Of a stretch of 7,470 bases of DNA, positions 1 to 5,184 are shown in pieces. The stretch lies in contig CAZOTT010000125.1 in NCBI GenBank assembly GCA_964582785.1, positions 1 to 7,470 of the forward strand, in the 5' to 3' direction. A program made the position numbers and the translations under genes. Each line of letters opens with the position of its first letter. Within the stretch, counting starts at the first letter, position 1. Source of the DNA: JAMOQA01 sp964582785. GTDB taxonomy: Bacteria; Acidobacteriota; Polarisedimenticolia; J045. Below the pieces are notes generated by a model. The model was not told where the DNA came from and ran no database searches. It was given only the letters and a program-made list of their open reading frames with translations.

Positions 1-1
1 C

Positions 2-1201
2 CGCGGCCTGGCCTCCCTGTCCGGGGACCGCCGGGAGAAGGTCCGGCTCCTCGAGCGGTACCTGGCGGTGGCCGGGGGGCGGGGCGAGCCCTGGGACCGG
101 GTCCGCGGGGCGCGGGACCACCTGGCTCTCCTGCGCGTTCTCGGTGACCGGCCGGTGTTCGTCCTCGAGCGGGCCGACCTGCCGGGGACGATCCCCCTGC
201 GGGTCCTGGCGGGGACACCGGGCCGGCCGCGGGGATTCATCCTCGAGGCGGACCTCGGGGGGCGCCGTCCCGTGCCCCTGCTCTTCGACACCGGGGCGTC
301 GGGGCTCCACCTCGAGGACCGGTCCGCCCGCCGGGCCGGGTTCCAGCCCCTGGCCGGGGCGACCCTGGTCGGCGGGGGCGGGACGGGCCGGCACGCGGTG
401 ACCCGGGGGATCGTCCGCCTGCTGGGGCTGGGCCCCGTCGTGTACCGGGACGCCCTGGCGACCGTGACCCGGGAATCCCTGGAACGCCGCGGTGCCTACC
501 GGGGCATCCTCGGCGCGGACCTGCTGGGGGGCACCCGCCTGCTGTTCCGGCCGGGGCCCCCGGCCCTGCGGGTCGTGGCCGCGGACCGGGCGGAGGGCGC
601 CGCCGATCCCCTGTCGGTCGATCCCTGGGCCGTGCCTCCCGGCGACCTGCCGGTGCTGCGGATCGAGGGGCAGCTCCTCGTCCGCCTGCGGTTCGGGGCG
701 GGCCGGGAACGGCGGGAAGGCCTCTTCGTCCTGGATACCGGGGCGTCCCGCACGATCCTGGCGGCCGGCCCGGCCGGGGGCCTGCCGGGGATGCGCCGGG
801 GAGGCGGGACCGGCCGGATCCGGGCCTACGGGGGGGAGACGCGGGTGGAGGGGCGGGTCCCCCTCCTGTGGCTCGGGATCCCCGGCCCGGGCCGGTCCCG
901 CGCCCCGGCGGCGGGCCGGGAACTGCGGGACGTCCCGGTCGTGGACCCGGGCCCGCGGGTCTTCCTTTCCGGCACCCGGGTGGCCGGCTGGCTGGGCCTG
1001 GACGTGCTCGCCCGGGGTCCCTTCGAGCTGGACCTGGGGGGCGGGTCCTGCCGCCTGCCGGCGCCTTCTGCCCGCCGGCGCCGGGGGGTCAGGCGTCGGC
1101 CCGGGGCACCAGCCCGCCGGGCCCGCCGCCCTTGCGCTCCCACCGGGAAAGGTTTTCCCGCAGCGTCTCGAGGAACGCCCGCAGGTGGCCCGGGGCCGTG
1201 A
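2..1201 (+). CDS. Two-lobed retropepsin-like aspartyl protease, 5'-partial
   Basis: The frame is open to the window edge, so the true start lies upstream; about 399 residues are visible. It carries two active-site signatures, LLFDTGASG (first Asp codon at 287) and LFVLDTGASR (Asp codon at 734). Each is followed at the expected distance by the hydrophobic-Gly-x-Asp element of retropepsin folds: GILGADLL (codons near 511-534) and WLGLDVLA (near 989-1012). This makes two complete retropepsin lobes in one chain, whereas viral and many bacterial family members have one lobe and dimerise. An N-terminal stretch before position 180 looks helical, perhaps the end of a TPR-like region. No membrane segment is visible in the part present. 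The substrate is unknown; bacterial relatives are usually periplasmic or membrane-associated. The last ~45 residues (from about 1066) are an Arg/Pro-rich tail, mostly antisense to the DUF3467 gene and probably not part of the fold. The family call is firm and the function is not. Confidence 0.85.
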   Translation, partial: RGLASLSGDRREKVRLLERYLAVAGGRGEPWDRVRGARDHLALLRVLGDRPVFVLERADLPGTIPLRVLAGTPGRPRGFILEADLGGRRPVPLLFDTGASGLHLEDRSARRAGFQPLAGATLVGGGGTGRHAVTRGIVRLLGLGPVVYRDALATVTRESLERRGAYRGILGADLLGGTRLLFRPGPPALRVVAADRAEGAADPLSVDPWAVPPGDLPVLRIEGQLLVRLRFGAGRERREGLFVLDTGASRTILAAGPAGGLPGMRRGGGTGRIRAYGGETRVEGRVPLLWLGIPGPGRSRAPAAGRELRDVPVVDPGPRVFLSGTRVAGWLGLDVLARGPFELDLGGGSCRLPAPSARRRRGVRRRPGAPARRARRPCAPTGKGFPAASRGTPAGGPGP

Positions 1202-1373
1202 TCACCCGGGCAACGATCTGGGGACCCGGCGGCAGGTCGGCGACGAAGTCCAGGATGAACTCGTCCCGGCTGTGGGCGACGATCAGCTTGTTCGCGTAGA
1301 CGCCCCGGTGGGTCTCGTCGTTGATCTTGATGTCGATCCGCTGGAGCGGCGGCTTCTTCCCTTCGTCGGACAT
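1089..1373 (-). CDS. DUF3467 family protein (94 aa)
   Basis: This small soluble protein of unknown function matches the DUF3467 pattern. The conserved core runs from about residue 13 to 79: GVYAN (24-28), an HSRDEFILDF block (34-43), a PP-G turn (48-50), a VARVITAP strand (54-61) and an ending LRENLSRWE (71-79). Length and layout are typical for the family, which is found in several Gram-negative phyla. The start chosen is the ATG at 1373-1371, because a strong GGGAGG ribosome-binding site sits 7 nt upstream (1386-1381). The longer open frame upstream has no family similarity. There is no signal peptide, transmembrane segment or cysteine pair. It is transcribed divergently from the secreted propeller gene and converges on the protease gene, overlapping that frame by 113 nt. 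The neighbours do not reveal a function. Confidence 0.9.
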   Translation of the reverse strand: MSDEGKKPPLQRIDIKINDETHRGVYANKLIVAHSRDEFILDFVADLPPGPQIVARVITAPGHLRAFLETLRENLSRWERKGGGPGGLVPRADA

Positions 1374-1380
1374 CCCGGGT

Positions 1381-1386
1381 CCTCCC
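1381..1386 (-). promoter_or_regulatory. Shine-Dalgarno of the DUF3467 gene
   Basis: GGGAGG on the minus strand lies 7 nt before the ATG at 1373. It decides this start over the much longer upstream open frame. Confidence 0.75.
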
Positions 1387-1402
1387 GTCGGCGTGGCCCC
1401 CC

Positions 1403-1432
1403 AGCATACCCGCTTCGGCGGGAGCCCGTCCG
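1403..1432 (-). promoter_or_regulatory. Candidate promoter for the DUF3467 gene
   Basis: On the minus strand TATGCT (1408-1403, 4 of 6 to the sigma-70 -10 consensus) sits 29 nt before the ATG, leaving room for a short leader with the GGGAGG site. A weak CGGACG -35 (1432-1427) is 18 bp upstream. The -10 is one of few AT-containing hexamers here, but the match is modest. Confidence 0.3.
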
Positions 1433-1468
1433 GGCGGACTGCCGGCGGGAAAAGATCCACGATCCGGT

Positions 1469-1497
1469 TTGCCGCAGCGGGAGGGCCAGCGTAAGAG
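1469..1497 (+). promoter_or_regulatory. Weak candidate promoter for the secreted propeller gene
   Basis: TTGCCG (1469-1474, 4 of 6 to TTGACA) is followed after exactly 17 bp by TAAGAG (1492-1497, only 3 of 6 to TATAAT). If used, transcription would start near 1504 and leave a leader of about 120 nt. The -10 match is poor, so this is tentative. Confidence 0.2.
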
Positions 1498-1512
1498 TTC
1501 AAGAGAGCCCGT

Positions 1513-1552
1513 GCGGGTTCACGGGGAACCGCGCGCCCGGGGGAGGGGGCGC
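1513..1552 (+). other. Two adjacent hairpins in the propeller-gene leader
   Basis: Hairpin 1: GCGGGTTC (1513-1520) pairs with GAACCGC (1526-1532) around a 5-nt loop, with one bulged G. Hairpin 2: GCGCCC (1533-1538) pairs perfectly with GGGCGC (1547-1552) around an 8-nt G-rich loop. They abut directly about 75-115 nt before the ATG. I recognise no known riboswitch or leader family. In DNA this GC-rich some hairpins arise by chance. Confidence 0.3.
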
Positions 1553-1613
1553 CCGGGTCCCGGTCAGGACGGATGGTCTCGCCGCGGAAGCGCGTCCTCC
1601 CCCGCGCACCGCC

Positions 1614-1620
1614 AGGGGGA
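1614..1620 (+). promoter_or_regulatory. Shine-Dalgarno that sets the propeller start
   Basis: AGGGGGA ends 6 nt before the ATG at 1627. It favours this start over the in-frame ATG at 1573, and the chosen start places a signal peptide exactly at the N terminus. Confidence 0.7.
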
Positions 1621-1626
1621 ACTGCC

Positions 1627-2655
1627 ATGAAGCGACTGCTGGTGATGCTGTTCGCCGTCCTGCTGGGGGTCGTCCCGGCGCTGGCCGGGGACGGCCCGTG
1701 GATCGTCGTCGCCAGCCCCAACGACCAGCTCGTCACGGCGATCGACCTCTCGACCGGGGAGGTCGCCGGCCAGGAGACCCTGGGACAGCTGCCCGTCGGG
1801 GTGGCCGCCGTCGGCCGCCGGGTGGCGGTCAGCGACTTCTACGGGGGAGCCCTGAAGGTCTTCTCGGCGCAGGAGCAGGGGGACTTCATCGGCCTGCGGA
1901 AGGACACGATCGCGACCGCCCCGGGGCTCCCGAACCCGGAGGGGATCACGCCCACCGGGGACGGGGCGTGGGCCCTCGTGACGGACGGCGGAAAGCGCGC
2001 GCCCGGTCCGGACATGTCCCTCGTCCTCGCGGACCTGGCCACCGGGACGAAGGTCTCGGAGATCTCGCTTCCGTCCGTCTACGGGGTCGCCTGGGACCCG
2101 GCGAAGCGGATGGCCTGGGTGCTCGACGGTTTCGAGATGGCGCTGCGCGGCGTCTACCTGTACCCCGACGGCACCTTCGAGGACACCGGGATGGCGATCC
2201 CGCTGGACGGGACCGAGTACGGCGTCCGCTACGTCGCCCTCTACGCGATGGGGACCCGGGCCCTCGTCTCCCACAAGATGGACGGGAAGGTGGAGGTTCT
2301 CGACCTGGTCGAGGGAACGAGCCTCGGGTCGATCGAGGTCGGGGGCACGCCGGGGGCGATCGCGGTGACGCCCGACGGAAAGAAGGCGCTGGTGGCGGAC
2401 TACGCCGGGAGCCGGTGGGTGGTCCTCGACCTGTCGGGCGAGATGCCGGCCGATACCGGGATCCGGGTGGTGAGCCCGTACGGCGTCCCGAACACCTACG
2501 TCGGGACCCGGACGTTCTGCTTCGAGGGACCCCTGATGTTCTTCTCGGCGACCGACGGGGCGGTGGTGACCGCCCTCGACTGGACCTCCCTCGAGATGAC
2601 CGACGTCGCCTTCCCCGCGGGCGTTTCCCCGGCGGGACTCGCGATCGTGCACTGA
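1627..2655 (+). CDS. Secreted YVTN/NHL-like beta-propeller protein
   Basis: The 342-residue protein opens with a classic Sec signal peptide: MKRLL, a hydrophobic core, and a PALA/GD cleavage site after residue 20. The mature part shows about seven repeats of a strand-turn-strand pattern (hydrophobic strand, small loop with Gly, then VLDL/AIDL-xxGE). Examples are WIVVASPNDQLVTAIDLSTG, ALVSHKMDGKVEVLDLVEG and ALVADYAGSRWVVLDLSGE. The element GTPGAIAVTPDGKKALVAD is typical of YVTN-type propellers. Seven blades would close one propeller, so the protein appears to be a single domain exported to the periplasm or cell surface. Such propellers bind ligands or partner proteins; some are lactonase-like, but I see no catalytic or metal-binding signature that would justify an enzyme call. 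It is monocistronic as far as visible, diverging from the DUF3467 gene and ending before a strong hairpin. An alternative start at 1573 would add 18 residues before the signal peptide and is less likely. Confidence 0.85.
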   Translation: MKRLLVMLFAVLLGVVPALAGDGPWIVVASPNDQLVTAIDLSTGEVAGQETLGQLPVGVAAVGRRVAVSDFYGGALKVFSAQEQGDFIGLRKDTIATAPGLPNPEGITPTGDGAWALVTDGGKRAPGPDMSLVLADLATGTKVSEISLPSVYGVAWDPAKRMAWVLDGFEMALRGVYLYPDGTFEDTGMAIPLDGTEYGVRYVALYAMGTRALVSHKMDGKVEVLDLVEGTSLGSIEVGGTPGAIAVTPDGKKALVADYAGSRWVVLDLSGEMPADTGIRVVSPYGVPNTYVGTRTFCFEGPLMFFSATDGAVVTALDWTSLEMTDVAFPAGVSPAGLAIVH

Positions 2656-2677
2656 GCGGCGGTTCAGCGGTCTTCGC

Positions 2678-2707
2678 GCGGGCGCCCGGCTTCGACCGGG
2701 CGCCCGT
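2678..2707. terminator. Strong hairpin between convergent genes, probable bidirectional terminator
   Basis: A perfect 10-bp stem, GGGCGCCCGG (2680-2689) with CCGGGCGCCC (2696-2705), closes the 6-nt loop CTTCGA and is extended by one C-G and one G-T pair. It lies 22 nt after the propeller stop and 15 nt after the holB stop. There is no U-tract on either side, so it may act as a Rho-assisted or stem-only terminator, or protect both 3' ends. Confidence 0.6.
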
Positions 2708-2722
2708 GTCCGTCCGCGGGCA

Positions 2723-3805
2723 TCACCCGGCGGTCCGGTGCCCGGCCAGGAGCAGGACCGCCCCCTCCAGCGCCAGGCGGGGGTTGCGGTGGATCGTGCG
2801 GAGCTCCCGGCGGAGGGTTTCGACGGCCTCGACCCGCTCGAGGGACGGTCCGAGGAGGCGGGCTGCCGCCGGGGCGAGGGGGGCGAGCCGCTCCGCGGCT
2901 TCCGGCTCGACCGGCTCCGCGCCTTCCGCGAGGGCCGCAAGGTCCCGCAGGAGCCCGAGCAGGAGGGAAAGGGCCCGGTCCGCCTCGTCGGCGGAACCTC
3001 CCCAGAGTTCGCCGGCCAGGACCGCCGGGGGGGTCTCCCGCCCCGGTTCGCCGGCCACCCGCTCGAGGATCCCGAGCCACTCCTCCCGGTCGGCGGCGTG
3101 CCGGGCGGGGTCGAGGGCCAGGGCCCGGGCCACGGACCCGCCCGCGAGACGGGCGCGCCGTTCCGCCTCCCCGGGCGGAGTGCCCCGGGACGCGAGGACT
3201 TCCCGGAGGACCGGGACGGGCAGCGCCCGGAAGCGCACCGGCTGGAGGCGGGAACGGACCGTGACCGGGAGGCTCCAGGGGGCCGCCGTGACCAGGACGA
3301 GCAGCGTGCTCGGTGGCGGTTCCTCGAGGACCTTCAGCAGGGCGTTGGCCGCCTCCGCCGTCAGCAGGTCGGCCGGTTCGATCACGTAGACCCGGCGGGA
3401 AAGCTCGAAGGGCCGTTCCGGTGCCGACAGGACGACGTCCCGGGCCTGGAGGACGGAGATCCGCGCCCGGCCCCGGGGAACGGATACCAGTCCCACGTCG
3501 GGGAGGACGCGGGGGGCTTCCCGGGTGGCCGCGCTTCCCGCCCTCAGTTCCGTCACGCCGTCCGCGGATCCCACCCGGGTGCAGCCGGTGCAGCGGCCGC
3601 ACGGATCGTCACCCGGGCCGCGCGCCGAGCAGACGAGGGCGGCGGCCAGGCCGAGGGCGGCCGACCGCTTGCCCACCCCCTCCGGCCCGTGCAGCAGGAG
3701 GGGCGGGACCGCCTCCCCCGGCGGTCTTTCCGCCAGCGGACGGAGGAGCCGCAGGGCCGCGTCCTGGCCCCGGAGGGCGGAAAGGGGAAGCCACTCGAGG
3801 CTCAC
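2723..3805 (-). CDS. holB: DNA polymerase III delta' subunit
   Basis: This 360-residue clamp-loader subunit helps load the beta sliding clamp during replication. The AAA+ ATPase core contains a Walker A GPEGVGKR (residues 40-47) and a four-cysteine zinc motif (C59, C69, C72, C75, spaced C-x9-C-x2-C-x2-C). A degenerate Walker B VYVIEPAD follows (139-146), then the very characteristic ANALLKVLEEPP (153-164). The SRC motif of clamp loaders reads SRL (185-187), which is not unusual for delta'. The C-terminal half is helical, as expected for the collar domain. The start is a GTG at 3805-3803 with GGAGG 4 nt upstream (3814-3810). Its GTGA overlaps the tmk stop, a sign of translational coupling. About 20 residues (79-100) separate the zinc motif from the usual PDV element, longer than normal. 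A DnaX identity is less likely, given the length and degenerate Walker B. Confidence 0.93.
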   Translation of the reverse strand: MSLEWLPLSALRGQDAALRLLRPLAERPPGEAVPPLLLHGPEGVGKRSAALGLAAALVCSARGPGDDPCGRCTGCTRVGSADGVTELRAGSAATREAPRVLPDVGLVSVPRGRARISVLQARDVVLSAPERPFELSRRVYVIEPADLLTAEAANALLKVLEEPPPSTLLVLVTAAPWSLPVTVRSRLQPVRFRALPVPVLREVLASRGTPPGEAERRARLAGGSVARALALDPARHAADREEWLGILERVAGEPGRETPPAVLAGELWGGSADEADRALSLLLGLLRDLAALAEGAEPVEPEAAERLAPLAPAAARLLGPSLERVEAVETLRRELRTIHRNPRLALEGAVLLLAGHRTAG

Positions 3806-4470
3806 GCCCCCTCCGGGACCGGGGCCAGGCCGGGGAGCAGGTCCTGGAGGGACTCGACCACCGCCCGGTGGACCCGGTGGACCCCGGGGGCGGCGTCGAC
3901 GACGCGGACGCGCCCCGGCTCCCGGGCGGCGATCTCGCGGTAGCCCGCCCGCACGCGTTCGAAGAAGGCGAGGTCCTCGTCGTCGTAGCCGGGCGCGTCG
4001 GTTTCCACCCGGCCCCGGGCCCGGCCGAGGGCGGTCGCCACCGGCAGGTCGAGGAGGATCGTTCTCCGGGGCGCCAGGTCCAGGGGTGGGTGTCGGTGGA
4101 GCGTGTCGATCAGCGCCAGGGGCCGGCCCCGGCCGTACCCCTGGTAGGCGCGGGTGGAGTCCAGGTACCGGTCGCAGACGACCACCGCGCCGTCCGCCAG
4201 GGCCGGCCCGATCACGGCCTCGACGTGGTGGGCCCGGGCGGCGGCGTAGAGCCACACCTCCGCCAGGCCCAGGTGCCGCCAGACGTCCGGATCCTTGAGC
4301 AGGGCGCGCAGCTCGGCCCCGACCCGGCCCCCGCCCCCGGGTTCCCAGGTCAGCGCCACGCGCCGGCCGGCCGACTCGACGGCCCGGGCGAGGAGCCGCG
4401 CCTGGGTCGACTTGCCTGCTCCCTCGATTCCCTCGAGGGTGATGAACAGTCCCTCGTCCCGCCGCTCCAC
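3802..4470 (-). CDS. tmk: Thymidylate kinase (dTMP kinase)
   Basis: This cytosolic enzyme phosphorylates dTMP to dTDP with ATP, the step before dTTP for DNA synthesis. The 222-residue length is normal. It shows the P-loop EGIEGAGKST (13-22), an EPGG element (43-46), the DRYLDST...AYQGYGRG motif (100-115) that binds dTMP and magnesium, and a LID segment with Arg150, Arg152 and Arg154 leading into DEDLAFFERVRAGY. A P-loop without an internal Arg and an Arg-bearing LID are features of the bacterial class II enzymes. Two positions differ from the usual bacterial sequence: TREPGG is TWEPGG (Trp42), and the usual ADRAxHV reads AARAHHV (77-83). The start is GTG at 4470-4468, with GGAG 6 nt upstream (4480-4477); longer frames upstream have no similarity. 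It is the first gene of a tmk-holB operon, overlapping holB by 4 nt, with a perfect TATAAT upstream. Confidence 0.95.
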   Translation of the reverse strand: MERRDEGLFITLEGIEGAGKSTQARLLARAVESAGRRVALTWEPGGGGRVGAELRALLKDPDVWRHLGLAEVWLYAAARAHHVEAVIGPALADGAVVVCDRYLDSTRAYQGYGRGRPLALIDTLHRHPPLDLAPRRTILLDLPVATALGRARGRVETDAPGYDDEDLAFFERVRAGYREIAAREPGRVRVVDAAPGVHRVHRAVVESLQDLLPGLAPVPEGA

Positions 4471-4510
4471 CGGAGGCTCCTTCCCGCGCCCCGGGCAGGG
4501 GCGACGGGAG

Positions 4511-4516
4511 ATTATA
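4511..4516 (-). promoter_or_regulatory. -10 box of the tmk-holB promoter
   Basis: On the minus strand this is a perfect TATAAT in otherwise G/C-saturated DNA. A start near 4504 would give a leader of about 33 nt containing the tmk GGAG site. No recognisable -35 occurs 16-18 bp upstream (GGTCGG at 17 bp), so the promoter may rely on an activator or on the -10 alone. Confidence 0.55.
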
Positions 4517-4520
4517 GAAT
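4515..4520 (+). promoter_or_regulatory. -10 box of rnhB, consistent with a leaderless mRNA
   Basis: TAGAAT (5 of 6 to TATAAT) ends 7 nt before the rnhB ATG, so transcription would begin at or next to the start codon. There is no Shine-Dalgarno at a usable distance; the only GGGAG is 17 nt upstream. The hexamer overlaps the oppositely oriented TATAAT of tmk. The -35 region (CGGGCA at 17 bp) is weak. Confidence 0.5.
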
Positions 4521-4527
4521 CCCGGCC

Positions 4528-5184
4528 ATGAGCCCGACCCCGAGCCGATCCCGCCGCGCGGCCCTGCGGTCCCGGGAGCGGGACCTCCGCCGCCGGGGAT
4601 ACCGCCGGATCGCCGGGGCGGACGAGGCCGGGGCCGGTCCCCTGGCCGGTCCCCTCGTCGCCGCGGCGGTCATCCTGCCGCCGGGTGCGCGGCTCCCCGG
4701 CGTCGACGACTCGAAGCGGCTGCGGCCGGCGGAGCGGGAGCGGTGGGCGGAGCGGATCCGGCAGGTCGCCGTTGCCTGGGCGGTCGTCCCCGTGCCGGCC
4801 GCCGAGGTGGACGAGGTGGGACCGCTGGAGGCGGCCCGGCGGGGGCTGGCGCGGGCGGTTGCCGCCCTCGACCCGGGCCCCGACTACGTGCTCGTCGACG
4901 CCCGGCGGCTCCCGGGCCTGGCGGTGCCCCAGGAAGCGGTGATCGGCGGGGACGGGAAGCACCTGGCGATCGCCGCCGCCAGCATCCTGGCCAAGACCTG
5001 GCGGGACGCGCGGATGCGGGAACTGGACGCCCTCTACCCGGGGTACGGGTTTGCCCGGCACAAGGGATACGGGACCCGGGAACACCTGGCGGCGCTGCGC
5101 CGGCTCGGTCCCTGCCCGGAGCACCGGCGGCGCTACCGCCCGGTTCGCGAGGCCCTCGGCGTCCAGCCGGGCCTGTTCAGGTGA
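4528..5184 (+). CDS. rnhB: Ribonuclease HII
   Basis: RNase HII cuts the RNA strand of RNA-DNA hybrids and starts removal of single ribonucleotides from DNA. The 218-residue protein keeps all four metal-binding acidic residues by position: Asp32-Glu33 (in GADEAGAGPLAGP), Asp124 (LVDARRLP) and Asp142 (GGDGKH). It also has AAASILAKTWRD (149-160), YPGYGFARHKGYGT (170-183) with the junction-sensing Tyr181, and GPCPEHRRRYRPV near the end. The start is the ATG at 4528; residues 1-24 are an Arg-rich lead-in. Departures from the family include Arg-to-Ala in the Gly-Arg-Gly junction-recognition motif (Gly35-Ala36-Gly37), VDG to VDA, GDAKS to GDGKH, and loss of the usual Asn-Ile after the E-I-D element (here EVDEVGP, 93-99). 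It diverges from tmk across 57 nt and overlaps the 3' end of rsmI by 8 nt. The call is firm; altered substrate preference is only inferred. Confidence 0.93.
   Translation: MSPTPSRSRRAALRSRERDLRRRGYRRIAGADEAGAGPLAGPLVAAAVILPPGARLPGVDDSKRLRPAERERWAERIRQVAVAWAVVPVPAAEVDEVGPLEAARRGLARAVAALDPGPDYVLVDARRLPGLAVPQEAVIGGDGKHLAIAAASILAKTWRDARMRELDALYPGYGFARHKGYGTREHLAALRRLGPCPEHRRRYRPVREALGVQPGLFR

Noticed and set aside
1515..1600. Possible cobalamin riboswitch, because of a GTCAGGA-like string and GC hairpins
   Set aside because: The conserved core elements (GGTGAAA-type and CTGACCCGC-type strings) are absent and the B12-box match is too short.
1573..1626. 18-residue N-terminal extension of the secreted propeller
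   Set aside because: It would bury the signal peptide behind an Arg/Pro-rich stretch. The ATG at 1627 has a better Shine-Dalgarno and puts the signal peptide at the N terminus. Kept only as an alternative.
492..3389. A 965-codon open frame on the plus strand spanning the protease, DUF3467 and propeller genes
   Set aside because: It is out of frame with the recognisable protease and propeller, Arg/Pro/Gly-rich and low complexity. It is a shadow caused by very high GC.
2664..3602. Minus-strand 312-codon open frame inside holB
   Set aside because: It is out of frame with the recognised delta' protein, low complexity, and has no domain features.
3806..4255. Upstream extension of the holB open frame on the minus strand
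   Set aside because: It lies out of frame inside tmk and is Arg/Pro/Gly-rich. The GTG at 3805 has a close GGAGG and overlaps the tmk stop.
3313..4527. Upstream extension of the rnhB open frame on the plus strand
   Set aside because: It is antisense to holB and tmk and low complexity. RNase HII similarity begins only after the ATG at 4528.
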